Assembly: GCA_934700635.1 (NCBI GenBank)
Contig: CAKUXU010000003.1
Location: 1 to 23,283 of the forward strand
Reading direction: 5' to 3'
Length of the DNA stretch: 23,283 bases
Source: an uncultured Eubacteriales bacterium
GTDB taxonomy: Bacteria > Bacillota > Clostridia > Oscillospirales > Acutalibacteraceae
The position numbers and the translations under genes were made by a program. Shown here piece by piece: positions 6,064-14,574 of the stretch. Every line of letters begins with the position of its first letter. The stretch's first letter is position 1. The notes under the pieces are model-generated. The model was not told where the DNA came from and ran no database searches. It saw only the letters and a program-made list of their open reading frames with translations.

Positions 6064-7059
6064 ATGCCCGAAAAAGATAATATTTTAAATCCGGGAGAAG
6101 TTACTCCCGAAGAAGACATAACCTTAAGGCCAAAAAAATTAGATGAATATATTGGCCAAGAGAAAGTAAAAGAAAATCTGAAAATATTCATAGAAGCAGC
6201 AAAAATGAGAAATGAGCCACTTGACCATGTTCTTCTTTACGGACCTCCAGGACTAGGAAAAACAACTCTTTCTATGATTATCGCAAATGAATTGAACGTA
6301 AATATAAAAATAACTTCAGGACCAGCAATAGAACGTCCTGGAGATCTTGCTTCCCTACTTACAAACCTTTCTGAAGGTGATGTTTTATTTATTGATGAAA
6401 TTCACAGACTTTCAAGACAAGTTGAAGAAATTTTATACCCTGCAATGGAAGATTTTGCAATAGATATAGTAACAGGAAAAGGTCAAATGGCAAGTTCTTA
6501 CCATTTACAACTTCCTAAATTTACTTTAATAGGTGCAACAACCCGTGCAGGTCAATTAAGTGCTCCTCTCAGAGACAGATTCGGAGTTGTTTTAAGACTT
6601 GAGCTTTACAGCAGCAATGAGCTTTCGAAAATAGTTTCCAGAAGTGCTTCTATTTTAAACACTTCATATGACGAAAAAGGTATATTCGAAATTGCTTCTC
6701 GCTCACGAGGAACACCGAGAATTGCAAACCGTATTTTAAAGAGGGTCAGAGACTTTGCACTGGTTGAAAATGAAGGAGTAATTAACGAGAATATTGCACA
6801 AGAAGCTTTAAAAAGGCTCGGAGTCGATGAACTAGGACTTGACAGTAGCGACAGACGTATTTTAAATACAATAATAAAGCTTTACGGCGGAGGCCCTATA
6901 GGTCTTGAAACACTTGCTGCAGCAACAGGTGAAGAAGCAGTAACAATAGAAGATGTTTGTGAGCCATTTTTAATGCAAATAGGACTTTTAAATAGGACTC
7001 CCCGAGGAAGATGCGCTACACCGGCAGCATACAAACACATGGGTTATGAAATAAATTAA
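6064..7059 (+). CDS. ruvB: Holliday junction branch migration ATPase RuvB
   Basis: RuvB is the AAA+ motor that drives branch migration with RuvA. The 331 residues include Walker A G-P-P-G-L-G-K-T (60-67), Walker B with D111-E112 in F-I-D-E-I-H, sensor 1 G-A-T-T-R-A-G and the arginine-finger region A-P-L-R-D-R-F-G (around 170-172). Sensor 2 is R-G-T-P-R-I-A-N-R. The C-terminal winged helix ends near P-R-G-R-C-A-T. All key residues are present. The binding site AAAGGATG precedes the ATG. The order ruvC-ruvA-ruvB is the common Clostridia arrangement. Confidence 0.98.
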   Translation: MPEKDNILNPGEVTPEEDITLRPKKLDEYIGQEKVKENLKIFIEAAKMRNEPLDHVLLYGPPGLGKTTLSMIIANELNVNIKITSGPAIERPGDLASLLTNLSEGDVLFIDEIHRLSRQVEEILYPAMEDFAIDIVTGKGQMASSYHLQLPKFTLIGATTRAGQLSAPLRDRFGVVLRLELYSSNELSKIVSRSASILNTSYDEKGIFEIASRSRGTPRIANRILKRVRDFALVENEGVINENIAQEALKRLGVDELGLDSSDRRILNTIIKLYGGGPIGLETLAAATGEEAVTIEDVCEPFLMQIGLLNRTPRGRCATPAAYKHMGYEIN

Positions 7060-7081
7060 ATTACGGAGGTAAATTTATATT

Positions 7082-8428
7082 ATGGGTAAATTTTTTGGAA
7101 CAGACGGAATAAGAGGAATAGCAAATAAAAATCTAAGTTGTGAACTCGCACTTAAAGTAGGTATGGCAATATCATATATACTGGGTAAAAAATCCAAAAT
7201 ACTTATCGGAAAAGACCCCAGAATTTCTTCATGTATGATAGAATCCGCCATTATGGCAGGAATAAGTTCTATGGGATCAGATGCGGTTTCTCTTGGAATA
7301 GTGCCTACTCCTGCGGTTGCATATCTTGTAAGAAAATACAAAGCAGATGCCGGAATGATGATTTCTGCTTCTCACAATTCCTTTGAGTTTAACGGAATAA
7401 AAATTTTTGACAAAAATGGTTTTAAACTTTCTGATGAAAAGGAAAATGAAATAGAATCTTTAATCTCCGGAGAAATAAATAATCTTTTGCCAGAAGCAAA
7501 AAGCATAGGTAAAATAACCGCTATGGAAAATCAATGCAAAAATGACTATATAAACTACCTTTTAAATGCTTCAAATATTTCAAGTAATAAAAATATAAAA
7601 TTACTTGTTGACTGTTCAAATGGATCATCTTCTTTTACAGCAAAAGAAATATTTAGTAGTTTTCCAAATATAAAAGCAGACTTTATATTTAACTCTCCCG
7701 ATGGAATAAACATCAACGAAAACTGCGGTTCAACACATATCGAAAACCTTTCTAAAAAAGTTATTGACGGTAAATATGATTTTGCAGTTGCGTTTGACGG
7801 TGATGCCGACAGATGTCTTGCAATGGACGAACTCGGTAAAGTAATAGACGGAGACATAATACTTGGAATATGCGCAAAATATTTCAAAGATAAAAACGAA
7901 CTTAAAAACAATGCTTTAGTTGGAACAATAATGTCCAATATGGGGCTTAAAAAATTTTGCCATGAAAATAAAATAAATTTTTTTGAAACTAAAGTAGGAG
8001 ACAGATATGTACTTGAAAAAATGCTTCAAAGTGGCTATGTTTTAGGCGGTGAACAATCAGGACACGTAATACTTCTTGAGCATTCAACAACAGGTGACGG
8101 TCAATTAACCGCTCTTAAGCTCCTTGAAATACTCAGTAAAAGCAATATGAAAGCTTCGGAGCTTAAAAGTCTTGTAAAAAAATATCCGCAGAAGTCTTCT
8201 CAGGTAAATATTGAATATTCTCAAAAAGGACTTTTGAAAAAAAATAAAAAAATAAATGATTATCTTGAAAAATTAGAAAAAAATCTTAAAGAAAAAGGTA
8301 GAATAGTTGTAAGAGAATCAGGAACAGAACCTAAAATAAGAATAATGGTCGAACATGAAAACGAAAGTGATATAGACAAAATAATAAATGAAACTTTCGA
8401 TATAATTTCAAAAGAATTCAAAAATTAA
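7082..8428 (+). CDS. glmM: Phosphoglucosamine mutase GlmM
   Basis: GlmM converts glucosamine-6-phosphate to glucosamine-1-phosphate, the step before UDP-GlcNAc for peptidoglycan. The 448 residues show the phosphoserine loop I-S-A-S-H-N (S97), the metal-binding loop D-G-D-A-D-R (239-244) and the sugar-specificity loop G-G-E-Q-S-G-H. The phosphate-binding C-terminal motif R-E-S-G-T-E-P-K-I-R is also present. All four alpha-D-phosphohexomutase domains are present. The start has an ideal ACGGAGGT site. It lies 22 bases after ruvB and is probably read from the same transcript. Confidence 0.97.
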   Translation: MGKFFGTDGIRGIANKNLSCELALKVGMAISYILGKKSKILIGKDPRISSCMIESAIMAGISSMGSDAVSLGIVPTPAVAYLVRKYKADAGMMISASHNSFEFNGIKIFDKNGFKLSDEKENEIESLISGEINNLLPEAKSIGKITAMENQCKNDYINYLLNASNISSNKNIKLLVDCSNGSSSFTAKEIFSSFPNIKADFIFNSPDGININENCGSTHIENLSKKVIDGKYDFAVAFDGDADRCLAMDELGKVIDGDIILGICAKYFKDKNELKNNALVGTIMSNMGLKKFCHENKINFFETKVGDRYVLEKMLQSGYVLGGEQSGHVILLEHSTTGDGQLTALKLLEILSKSNMKASELKSLVKKYPQKSSQVNIEYSQKGLLKKNKKINDYLEKLEKNLKEKGRIVVRESGTEPKIRIMVEHENESDIDKIINETFDIISKEFKN

Positions 8429-8443
8429 AAGGAGCTATTAAAA

Positions 8444-9313
8444 ATGCGATTTACTTCTTCGTGGGAAGATTATGAGTTAATAGACACTTCAAACGGTCAA
8501 AGACTAGAAAGATGGAAAGATAAAATTCTTATAAGACCAGATCCTCAAGTCATATGGAAATCTGAAAAAAAAGATAACAGATGGAAAAATCCCGATGCTA
8601 TTTATCATCGTTCAAACAGTGGTGGAGGAAAATGGGAAATAAGAAAAAATATAAATGAAAATTGGAGTATAAATTATAAAGATTTAAAATTAAATTTAAA
8701 GCTTATGAATTTCAAACATACCGGAGTTTTCCCTGAACAAGCCGTAAATTGGGATTTTCTCCGAGAAACTATAAATGGTAATAATTTTAATATACTAAAT
8801 TTGTTTGCTTATACCGGCGGAGCAACTCTTGCATGTGCAAAAGCCGGTGCAAGAGTATGCCACGTAGATGCTTCAAAAGGTATGGTCTCATGGGCAAGAA
8901 ACAACGCAGTTATATCTGGTCTTGAAAATGCTCCCATAAGATGGATAGTAGATGACTGTGAAAAATTTGTTGAAAGAGAAATACGACGGAATAATAAATA
9001 TGACGGAATAATAATGGATCCCCCCTCCTATGGACGTGGCCCAAAAGGAGAAATTTGGAAGCTTGAGGATAAGCTTTATGATTTTTTAAATTTATGCGAG
9101 TCACTTTTGTCGAAAGATGCAAAATTTTTGATAATAAATTCTTATTCTACAGGATTTTCTCCTTCTGCTATTTCTTATCTTATTTCAGAAGTAATAGCAA
9201 AAAAGCATGGAGGATCAGTAAGCTCAGATGAAATAGGAATTAAAGTTTCTTCTTCAGGATTAGTTATGCCAGCTGGCATAACATCTATGTGGACATCAAA
9301 TACTCATAATTAA
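8444..9313 (+). CDS. RlmI-like class I SAM-dependent methyltransferase
   Basis: This 289-residue methyltransferase is of the COG1092/RlmI type, whose members modify cytosine in 23S rRNA. The SAM-binding part reads N-L-F-A-Y-T-G-G-A-T-L-A-C-A followed by the acidic strand end H-V-D-A-S (about 122-146). The catalytic-type motif I-I-M-D-P-P-S-Y-G-R-G-P-K-G is near residue 190. The N-terminal PUA domain of E. coli RlmI is absent, as in many Firmicute homologues, and the first 80 residues form a beta-rich lead-in. The substrate cannot be assigned; rRNA is most likely. AAAGGAG precedes the ATG. It lies 15 bases after glmM. Confidence 0.88.
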   Translation: MRFTSSWEDYELIDTSNGQRLERWKDKILIRPDPQVIWKSEKKDNRWKNPDAIYHRSNSGGGKWEIRKNINENWSINYKDLKLNLKLMNFKHTGVFPEQAVNWDFLRETINGNNFNILNLFAYTGGATLACAKAGARVCHVDASKGMVSWARNNAVISGLENAPIRWIVDDCEKFVEREIRRNNKYDGIIMDPPSYGRGPKGEIWKLEDKLYDFLNLCESLLSKDAKFLIINSYSTGFSPSAISYLISEVIAKKHGGSVSSDEIGIKVSSSGLVMPAGITSMWTSNTHN

Positions 9314-9336
9314 AGTATAACCAGAAGGGAATTCAA

Positions 9337-10182
9337 GTGGAAAATATTATAAGTTTAAATCATGTAAGCTACAATATAAAAAATTCTAAAACTTTAATAT
9401 TAGATGATATAAATTTGAATATAAAACAAGGTGAATTTATTGCAGTTGTAGGGAAAAATGGCTCAGGAAAATCAACATTTGCAAAACTTTTAAACGGAAT
9501 CTTAAAACCAACTTTCGGAAATGTAACCATTAACTCTATGAACACACTTGATGAAAGTTTTTCATACGAAATAAAAAGTACTGTTGGAATGGTTTTTCAA
9601 AATCCTGATAATCAAATAATTTCTGGAACTGTTGAAGAAGAAATAGCTTTTGGACTCGAAAATTTATGTGTTCCGCAAGAAAAAATGGAACTTAAAATAA
9701 AAAAATCGCTTGAAACCGTAGGTTTAAACGGATTTGAAAAAAAATCAATATCTGAGCTTTCCGGAGGACAGAAGCAATGTCTTAATATAGCAAGTACAAT
9801 TTCGATGAATCCAAAAGTAATAGTTTTTGATGAGCCGACATCTATGATTGATCCTCAGGGAAGAAAAAACATTTTAAATTTAATAAAAAATATAAATAAA
9901 AAATATAGGACTACTATTATTTTAATTACTCATTTTATGGAAGAAGCTTTAGCTGCAAATAGGATTTTAGTACTTGAAAAAGGAATTTTAACCGAAGAAA
10001 AAAATCCGCTTGAATTTTTTTCAAACAATTCTTTCACTAAGTGCATAAAGCCAATGCAATCAGCTGAAATTTTGCTTTTTCTTAAAAATTTGGGTTATGA
10101 TGTTTTTATGAAATCTTTTACTTCTCATGACTGTGCAGAAGAAATAATTAGAATTTTGGAGCGAAAAAAGTCGAAATGTTAA
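9337..10182 (+). CDS. ecfA1: ECF transporter ATPase EcfA1
   Basis: This is one of the two ATPases that energise group II ECF importers for vitamins or metals. The 281 residues have Walker A G-K-N-G-S-G-K-S-T (39-47), the Q-loop F-Q-N-P-D-N-Q typical of EcfA, the signature E-L-S-G-G-Q-K-Q and Walker B V-I-V-F-D-E-P-T. An H-loop is present as L-I-T-H-F. The last 70 residues form the C-terminal EcfA dimer-contact region. The start is a GTG with GAAGGGA upstream. It overlaps the second ATPase by 7 bases. Walker B is followed by S-M-I-D rather than the usual A-G/M-L-D. Confidence 0.95.
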   Translation: MENIISLNHVSYNIKNSKTLILDDINLNIKQGEFIAVVGKNGSGKSTFAKLLNGILKPTFGNVTINSMNTLDESFSYEIKSTVGMVFQNPDNQIISGTVEEEIAFGLENLCVPQEKMELKIKKSLETVGLNGFEKKSISELSGGQKQCLNIASTISMNPKVIVFDEPTSMIDPQGRKNILNLIKNINKKYRTTIILITHFMEEALAANRILVLEKGILTEEKNPLEFFSNNSFTKCIKPMQSAEILLFLKNLGYDVFMKSFTSHDCAEEIIRILERKKSKC

Positions 10183-11027
10183 TTGCAGAAAATTTATTTT
10201 ATAGCTATAATAGGAAACTCGAAAAAAATGCTATTAATGATATTAGTTTTAGTCTCGAAGGCGGAGAAATTCTTGGTATTATCGGGAAAACAGGCTCAGG
10301 CAAATCCACTCTTGCAGGACTTTTAAGCGGTTTAATAATCCCCGACAAAGGAAAAGTTCTTTTAAATGGAAAAGATATCAATAAAGATTTCAAAAGTAAA
10401 AGAGATATATTTTCGAAAATAGGATTAGTTTTTCAGTACCCGGAAAATCAACTGTTTGAAAAAACTGTTTTTGAAGATATTGCATTTGGAGCAATAAATA
10501 AAGGATATAGCGGAAAAAACTTAGATTATTTAGTTGAAAAAGCAATTTCTTTTGTTGGACTAAATAAAAAAACTCTTAAAGCTTCTCCTTATACTCTTTC
10601 TGGAGGAGAAAAAAGAAAGTGTGCCATTGCCGGAATTTTAGTTATGGAGCCTGAAATTTTAATTTTAGATGAACCTACTGCAGGATTGGATTTAGAAGGA
10701 AAAGACTCTTTACTTGAATCTTTAAAAAATTATTGTATTTCAGAAAAAAACAGCGTAATATTTATTTCTCATGTTATGGAAGAGGTATTTGAAATTTCAG
10801 ATAAAATTCTTACTTTAGAAAATGGGAAATCTCTTTATTACGGTAAATCTGAAAATTGCTCAGAAGTAAACTTTAAAAACTTAGGACTTGAAAATACTCA
10901 AGCCTTTGAGATAATGGAAATCATCAGAAAGCGAGGTTATAAAGTGGCAAAAAATATATTTACAGTAAAAAAAGCAAAAGAAGAGCTTGAAAAGATTCTA
11001 AGAGATACGGAGATTTTAAATTGTTAA
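10176..11027 (+). CDS. ecfA2: ECF transporter ATPase EcfA2
   Basis: This is the partner ATPase of the ECF module. The 283 residues carry Walker A G-K-T-G-S-G-K-S-T, Q-loop F-Q-Y-P-E-N-Q, signature L-S-G-G-E-K-R-K, Walker B I-L-I-L-D-E-P-T-A-G-L-D and H-loop F-I-S-H. It forms a heterodimer with EcfA1 and binds the coupling helices of EcfT. The ATG lies in ATGTTAA across the ecfA1 stop, and its own stop again overlaps the next start, so all three genes are tightly coupled. Confidence 0.95.
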   Translation: MLIAENLFYSYNRKLEKNAINDISFSLEGGEILGIIGKTGSGKSTLAGLLSGLIIPDKGKVLLNGKDINKDFKSKRDIFSKIGLVFQYPENQLFEKTVFEDIAFGAINKGYSGKNLDYLVEKAISFVGLNKKTLKASPYTLSGGEKRKCAIAGILVMEPEILILDEPTAGLDLEGKDSLLESLKNYCISEKNSVIFISHVMEEVFEISDKILTLENGKSLYYGKSENCSEVNFKNLGLENTQAFEIMEIIRKRGYKVAKNIFTVKKAKEELEKILRDTEILNC

Positions 11028-11800
11028 AAAACATAACTATAGGAAAATACATCCCAGGAAACACATTTCTTCATAGACTTGATGCTCGAACTAAAATAAT
11101 TATTTCATTCGTATTCACTGTTTTAATATTTTTTAGTAAAAGCATACTGGTTTTAAGCTTTGTTTTATTATTGGGATTTTTTCTTATAAAATTAACTGGA
11201 ACTTCAATACTTAGATTTTTCAAGTCCAATGTTTTTATTCTTTCATTTCCAATAGCAGCAGCTACTTTAAATACTATTCTAGCTGGAAGAATTTCAGAAA
11301 AAATTTTATTAAGTACCGCTATTTCCTTAATCAAAATTTTATCACTTATTTTTACAAGCTCATGGATAATGTTTACAACTTCTCCTAACGAACTTTCATA
11401 CTCGATAGAAAAAGTTTTAAAACCCCTTGATTATATAGGATTAAATTCAAGAGATGTTTCTCTGACTATAACCATAACACTGCGTTTTTTCCCCACTGTT
11501 TTCGAAGAAGCTTCAAAAATAAATTCGGCACAAAAACGTCGAGGAGCAAATTTTAAAAATAAAAGTTTTTCAAAAAATTTAAAATCCATATTTTCAATTT
11601 TAATACCTTTATTTATTTCATCAATAAAAAAAGCAAACGATTTAGCAGTTGCCCTAGAATCAAGATGCTATGAAAGTGGAAGAAAACGCACTTACTTTAA
11701 AAATTCTAAATTTAAAAAAGAAGATTATATAGCACTTTTCGTTTTAGGAATATTAACTTTAGGAGTTATAATATGTACCCAAGTTTCGAAAACAATATAG
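11021..11800 (+). CDS. ecfT: ECF transporter transmembrane subunit EcfT
   Basis: EcfT is the membrane scaffold that links the ATPases to exchangeable substrate-binding S components. The 259 residues include hydrophobic segments near 30-47, 50-66, 73-90 and 98-120, and a last one near 238-255. The coupling region has S-A-Q-K-R-R-G-A-N-F and L-A-L-E-S-R-C-Y, corresponding to the conserved Ala-Arg-Gly-type motifs that contact EcfA. The start is a TTG overlapping the ecfA2 stop. No S component is in the window, as usual for group II systems, so the substrate is open. Confidence 0.93.
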   Translation: MLKNITIGKYIPGNTFLHRLDARTKIIISFVFTVLIFFSKSILVLSFVLLLGFFLIKLTGTSILRFFKSNVFILSFPIAAATLNTILAGRISEKILLSTAISLIKILSLIFTSSWIMFTTSPNELSYSIEKVLKPLDYIGLNSRDVSLTITITLRFFPTVFEEASKINSAQKRRGANFKNKSFSKNLKSIFSILIPLFISSIKKANDLAVALESRCYESGRKRTYFKNSKFKKEDYIALFVLGILTLGVIICTQVSKTI

Positions 11801-12585
11801 CACAAGAAAAAAGAAATTTGCTTCTTGATATTTCTTATGACGGTAGCGGTTATCATGGATGGCAAATACAAAAGAACGCTAAAAGTGTCCAGGAAGTATT
11901 TCAGAAAAATCTTGAAAAAGTATTAAAGGAAAAAGTAGATATAAAAGGCTGCAGTCGAACTGATTCATTTGTGCATGCAAATATGTACTGCGTTAATTTT
12001 AAAACTTCAAATAAAATAAAAGCGGAAAACTTAGTTTATGCAATGAATAGAGTTCTACCTGATGACATTTGCGTTAAAAATGCAATTTTAGTTTCAGATG
12101 ATTTCAATGCCAGATATTCTTGCACCGGGAAAGAATATATTTATAAAATATGGAACTGTAAAATAAAAAATCCTTTTTTGCAAAAATATGCACTACATTA
12201 CTGGTATGATTTAAAGATCGATACTTTAAATGAAGCCGCCAAGTTCTTTATAGGTACTCATGATTTTACATCTTTCTCTACAGTAGACAAAAAACGAGAA
12301 GCAATCAATATGATAAGAACTATAAAAAATTTAAAAATTGAAAAAAATGAAAACATTGTAACTGTTACAGTAAGTGCTGACGGATTTTTATACAATATGG
12401 TAAGGATTATAATCGGTACACTATTAAGAATTTCTCAAGGCAAAATAAATCCTAAAGATATACCTGAAATAATAAATCTTAAAAATAGGAAATATGCTGG
12501 TACTACAGCACCACCTCAAGGACTTTATTTAAATAAAGTTTTTTACGATGAAAGTATAAATTTTAAAGAGCGTGAAAACACATGA
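11773..12585 (+). CDS. truA: tRNA pseudouridine(38-40) synthase TruA
   Basis: TruA makes pseudouridine in the anticodon stem-loop of tRNAs. The 270 residues show Y-D-G-S-G-Y-H-G-W-Q near the start, and the catalytic aspartate in G-C-S-R-T-D-S-F-V-H-A. They also show F-I-G-T-H-D-F-T-S-F and a C-terminal V-R-I-I-I-G-T-L-L. The active-site loop differs from the common G-A-G-R-T-D-A-G-V-H-A but keeps R-T-D and V-H-A. The start at 11773 overlaps ecfT by 28 bases and has AGGAG five bases before it. ecfA-ecfA-ecfT-truA is a widely conserved Firmicute order. Confidence 0.95.
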   Translation: MYPSFENNIAQEKRNLLLDISYDGSGYHGWQIQKNAKSVQEVFQKNLEKVLKEKVDIKGCSRTDSFVHANMYCVNFKTSNKIKAENLVYAMNRVLPDDICVKNAILVSDDFNARYSCTGKEYIYKIWNCKIKNPFLQKYALHYWYDLKIDTLNEAAKFFIGTHDFTSFSTVDKKREAINMIRTIKNLKIEKNENIVTVTVSADGFLYNMVRIIIGTLLRISQGKINPKDIPEIINLKNRKYAGTTAPPQGLYLNKVFYDESINFKERENT

Positions 12586-13778
12586 ACATCAAAAAAATTT
12601 TTTCATATCCTACTAAATTTTTAAATTTTAAGCACAAAGAAAAATCTGAAACAAAAAGAATAATTATATTATTGCTTTCAAGTTTTTTATTTCTTTTTTT
12701 ATGGATAAACAGAGTTAAATTATACCCGGAAAATATTTTTTTATATTTAGAAGGAAAAATAAAATCTTTTTCTTTAACTAATGAGTTCCCTGTTAAAACA
12801 GAAGGATTTAGATGTTTGGAATTTGCTGCTGAAAATCCAGTAATAATAAGTAATACTTCAGTAAATATTTTAAATAAAAAAGGCAAAATAATTCGTAGTG
12901 AGTATCATAACTTAAATAATCCAAATTGCAAATCAAAAGGAATAAGATCAATTATATACGATGTCGGAGGAAACAAATTCAGAATTGAAAGTGCAGCAAA
13001 AACCATTTTAGAAAAAGAAATTGACAGAAATATAATTTCGGCTGACATATCTTCAAATGGTACATATGGAATTTTAATAGAGCCGGACAGTGGATACCTT
13101 TCGAAAGCAATTATTTACAATTCAAACGGAGAAGAAAAATATAATTATTCTTTTTCGGAATATTATGCTTGTGATATAACATTCAGTTCATCAAGTGCAA
13201 ACTGTTTAGTTTCAGGTATTAATATTGAAAACGGAAACATAAACTCTATGATTTATATTTTGGATTTTAAATCCGAAAAGCCAAAAAACACTTTCAAACT
13301 TGAAAATAATATTGTAAGCAGTGTTAAATATTTTTCAAATGGAAATATTTTAGCTATTGGAGATAAATATACTTCCGTTATAAATCCTGTAACAGGAACC
13401 ATAAAAAATTTTAATTATGAATACAAATGCATGAAGCTTTACAGCTTTAGTGAAGAGTATGGAGTTTTTCTTTGTATTTCTCCGTCGCTCGGTAAAGGCA
13501 AAAATGACGAAATCATTTTAATAGATACCTTAGGAAATGTAGGTAATCCAATATGTACAAATGAAAATTTAAAAAGTGTATCTCATTTCAAGAATAGAAT
13601 AACTGGACTTTCCGAAAACGACAAAATTATAGTATATGATTTAGATGGACGTTTTGAAGGATATATTGATTTAGAGTTTACAGCTAAAAAAATATATATG
13701 TGTTCGGATTCAACTATTTATGCTGCTAAAGAAAAAAGTTTAGAAAAAATTAAAGTAAATAAACTTAAAAAAGTATAG
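12582..13778 (+). CDS. Membrane-anchored DUF5711-like beta-propeller protein
   Basis: This 398-residue protein has a charged N terminus (about 26 residues), one membrane segment at about 25-42, and a large outside domain made of short beta repeats. Examples are I-I-S-N-T-S-V-N-I-L-N-K-K-G-K, A-I-G-D-K-Y-T-S-V-I-N-P-V-T-G and I-I-V-Y-D-L-D-G-R-F. This repeat pattern and layout fit the DUF5711 family, common in Ruminococcaceae-type Clostridia and of unknown role. The ATG overlaps the truA TGA, so it is the last gene of the ruvC operon. No catalytic motif is visible. A role as a surface sensor or scaffold is only a guess. Confidence 0.7.
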   Translation: MNIKKIFSYPTKFLNFKHKEKSETKRIIILLLSSFLFLFLWINRVKLYPENIFLYLEGKIKSFSLTNEFPVKTEGFRCLEFAAENPVIISNTSVNILNKKGKIIRSEYHNLNNPNCKSKGIRSIIYDVGGNKFRIESAAKTILEKEIDRNIISADISSNGTYGILIEPDSGYLSKAIIYNSNGEEKYNYSFSEYYACDITFSSSSANCLVSGINIENGNINSMIYILDFKSEKPKNTFKLENNIVSSVKYFSNGNILAIGDKYTSVINPVTGTIKNFNYEYKCMKLYSFSEEYGVFLCISPSLGKGKNDEIILIDTLGNVGNPICTNENLKSVSHFKNRITGLSENDKIIVYDLDGRFEGYIDLEFTAKKIYMCSDSTIYAAKEKSLEKIKVNKLKKV

Positions 13779-13810
13779 TTTATTTGCAAAAGAAAAAGTG
13801 TTACTTAATT

Positions 13811-13849
13811 TTCGACAGTGATTACTTCTAACTATCATTAATATATAAT
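13811..13849 (+). promoter_or_regulatory. Candidate promoter of the UppS-like gene with an upstream 0A-box match
   Basis: TATAAT lies at 13844-13849 with only a weak -35 (TTACTT region). At 13811-13817 TTCGACA is the complement of the Spo0A box TGTCGAA, placed near -40, where Spo0A activates sigma-A promoters. A seven-base match can occur by chance in a window of this size. Confidence 0.35.
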
Positions 13850-13878
13850 TTATCAATTTTAAAATAAGGAGAATCACT

Positions 13879-14520
13879 ATGAAAATACCCTATCATTTAG
13901 GAATTATCCCTGATGGAAATCGTAGATGGGCGGTAAAACACAATAAAGAGAAATTTGAAGGATATAAATATGGAATAGAGCCAGGATTAAAAACATTTAG
14001 ACTTGCTAAGAAATTAGGAGTAAAAGAAATTACTTTTTATGGATTTACCACCGACAACTGTAAACGAGAAAAATCCCAAAGGATTGCATTTTCCGATGCT
14101 TGCGTTGAATCAGTTAAAATAATTTCAAATGAAGATGCCGATGTTTTGGTTGTAGGAAATGAAAATTCAGAAATGTTTCCTAAAGAGCTTCTAAAATATA
14201 GAAAAAGAAATCCTTCCAAAAATGGAGAAATCAAAGTAAATTTTCTTATCAATTATGGTTGGAATTGGGACATTTCAAATATAACAAATTCTAAAACCGA
14301 TAAAAATAATATAATTACTGGTCTTAAATCAAATCAAATTTCAATGATAAACTTAATAATACGTTGGGGCGGAATGAAAAGGCTTTCAGGTTTTTTACCT
14401 GTGCAATCAGTATATGCAGATATTTATTCATGCGAAAATTTATGGCCTGATTTTAAAGAAGAAGATATTTTTCAAGCATTTGAATGGTATCAAAAGCAAG
14501 ACTCCACTAAAGGAGGATAA
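13879..14520 (+). CDS. Short, divergent undecaprenyl diphosphate synthase-family protein
   Basis: This is a cis-prenyltransferase-type protein of 213 residues; classic UppS has about 240-255. The catalytic loop I-I-P-D-G-N-R-R-W-A (D12) is intact, and F-Y-G-F-T-T-D-N-C-K-R-E matches the usual Y-A-F-S-T-E-N-W-K-R. Further on, the common R-T-S-G-E-x-R-L-S-N-F is replaced by R-W-G-G-M-K-R-L-S-G-F. The family's Y-A-E-L-Y is Y-A-D-I-Y, and the usual glycine-rich N-Y-G-G-R is N-Y-G-W-N-W. These are substrate and Mg-binding positions, so product length or substrate may differ from undecaprenyl diphosphate. The start has AAGGAG. It has no cdsA or ispC neighbour, so it is probably not the housekeeping UppS. 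Confidence 0.82.
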   Translation: MKIPYHLGIIPDGNRRWAVKHNKEKFEGYKYGIEPGLKTFRLAKKLGVKEITFYGFTTDNCKREKSQRIAFSDACVESVKIISNEDADVLVVGNENSEMFPKELLKYRKRNPSKNGEIKVNFLINYGWNWDISNITNSKTDKNNIITGLKSNQISMINLIIRWGGMKRLSGFLPVQSVYADIYSCENLWPDFKEEDIFQAFEWYQKQDSTKGG

Positions 14521-14530
14521 TAAAAAACAC

Positions 14531-14572
14531 AAAGCTCATATACTTCTAAAATAAGAAATATATGGGCTTTTT
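14531..14572. terminator. Bidirectional intrinsic terminator
   Basis: AAAGCTCATATA (14531-14542) pairs with TATATGGGCTTT (14559-14570) with one G-U wobble. It has a T-run on the plus side and TTTTTT on the minus side. It serves both the UppS-like gene and the converging ABC permease gene. Confidence 0.85.
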
Positions 14573-14574
14573 AA

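Noticed and set aside
7075..7938. Minus-strand open frames across glmM
   Set aside because: They are shadows of a fully conserved gene on the other strand, without binding sites or family similarity.
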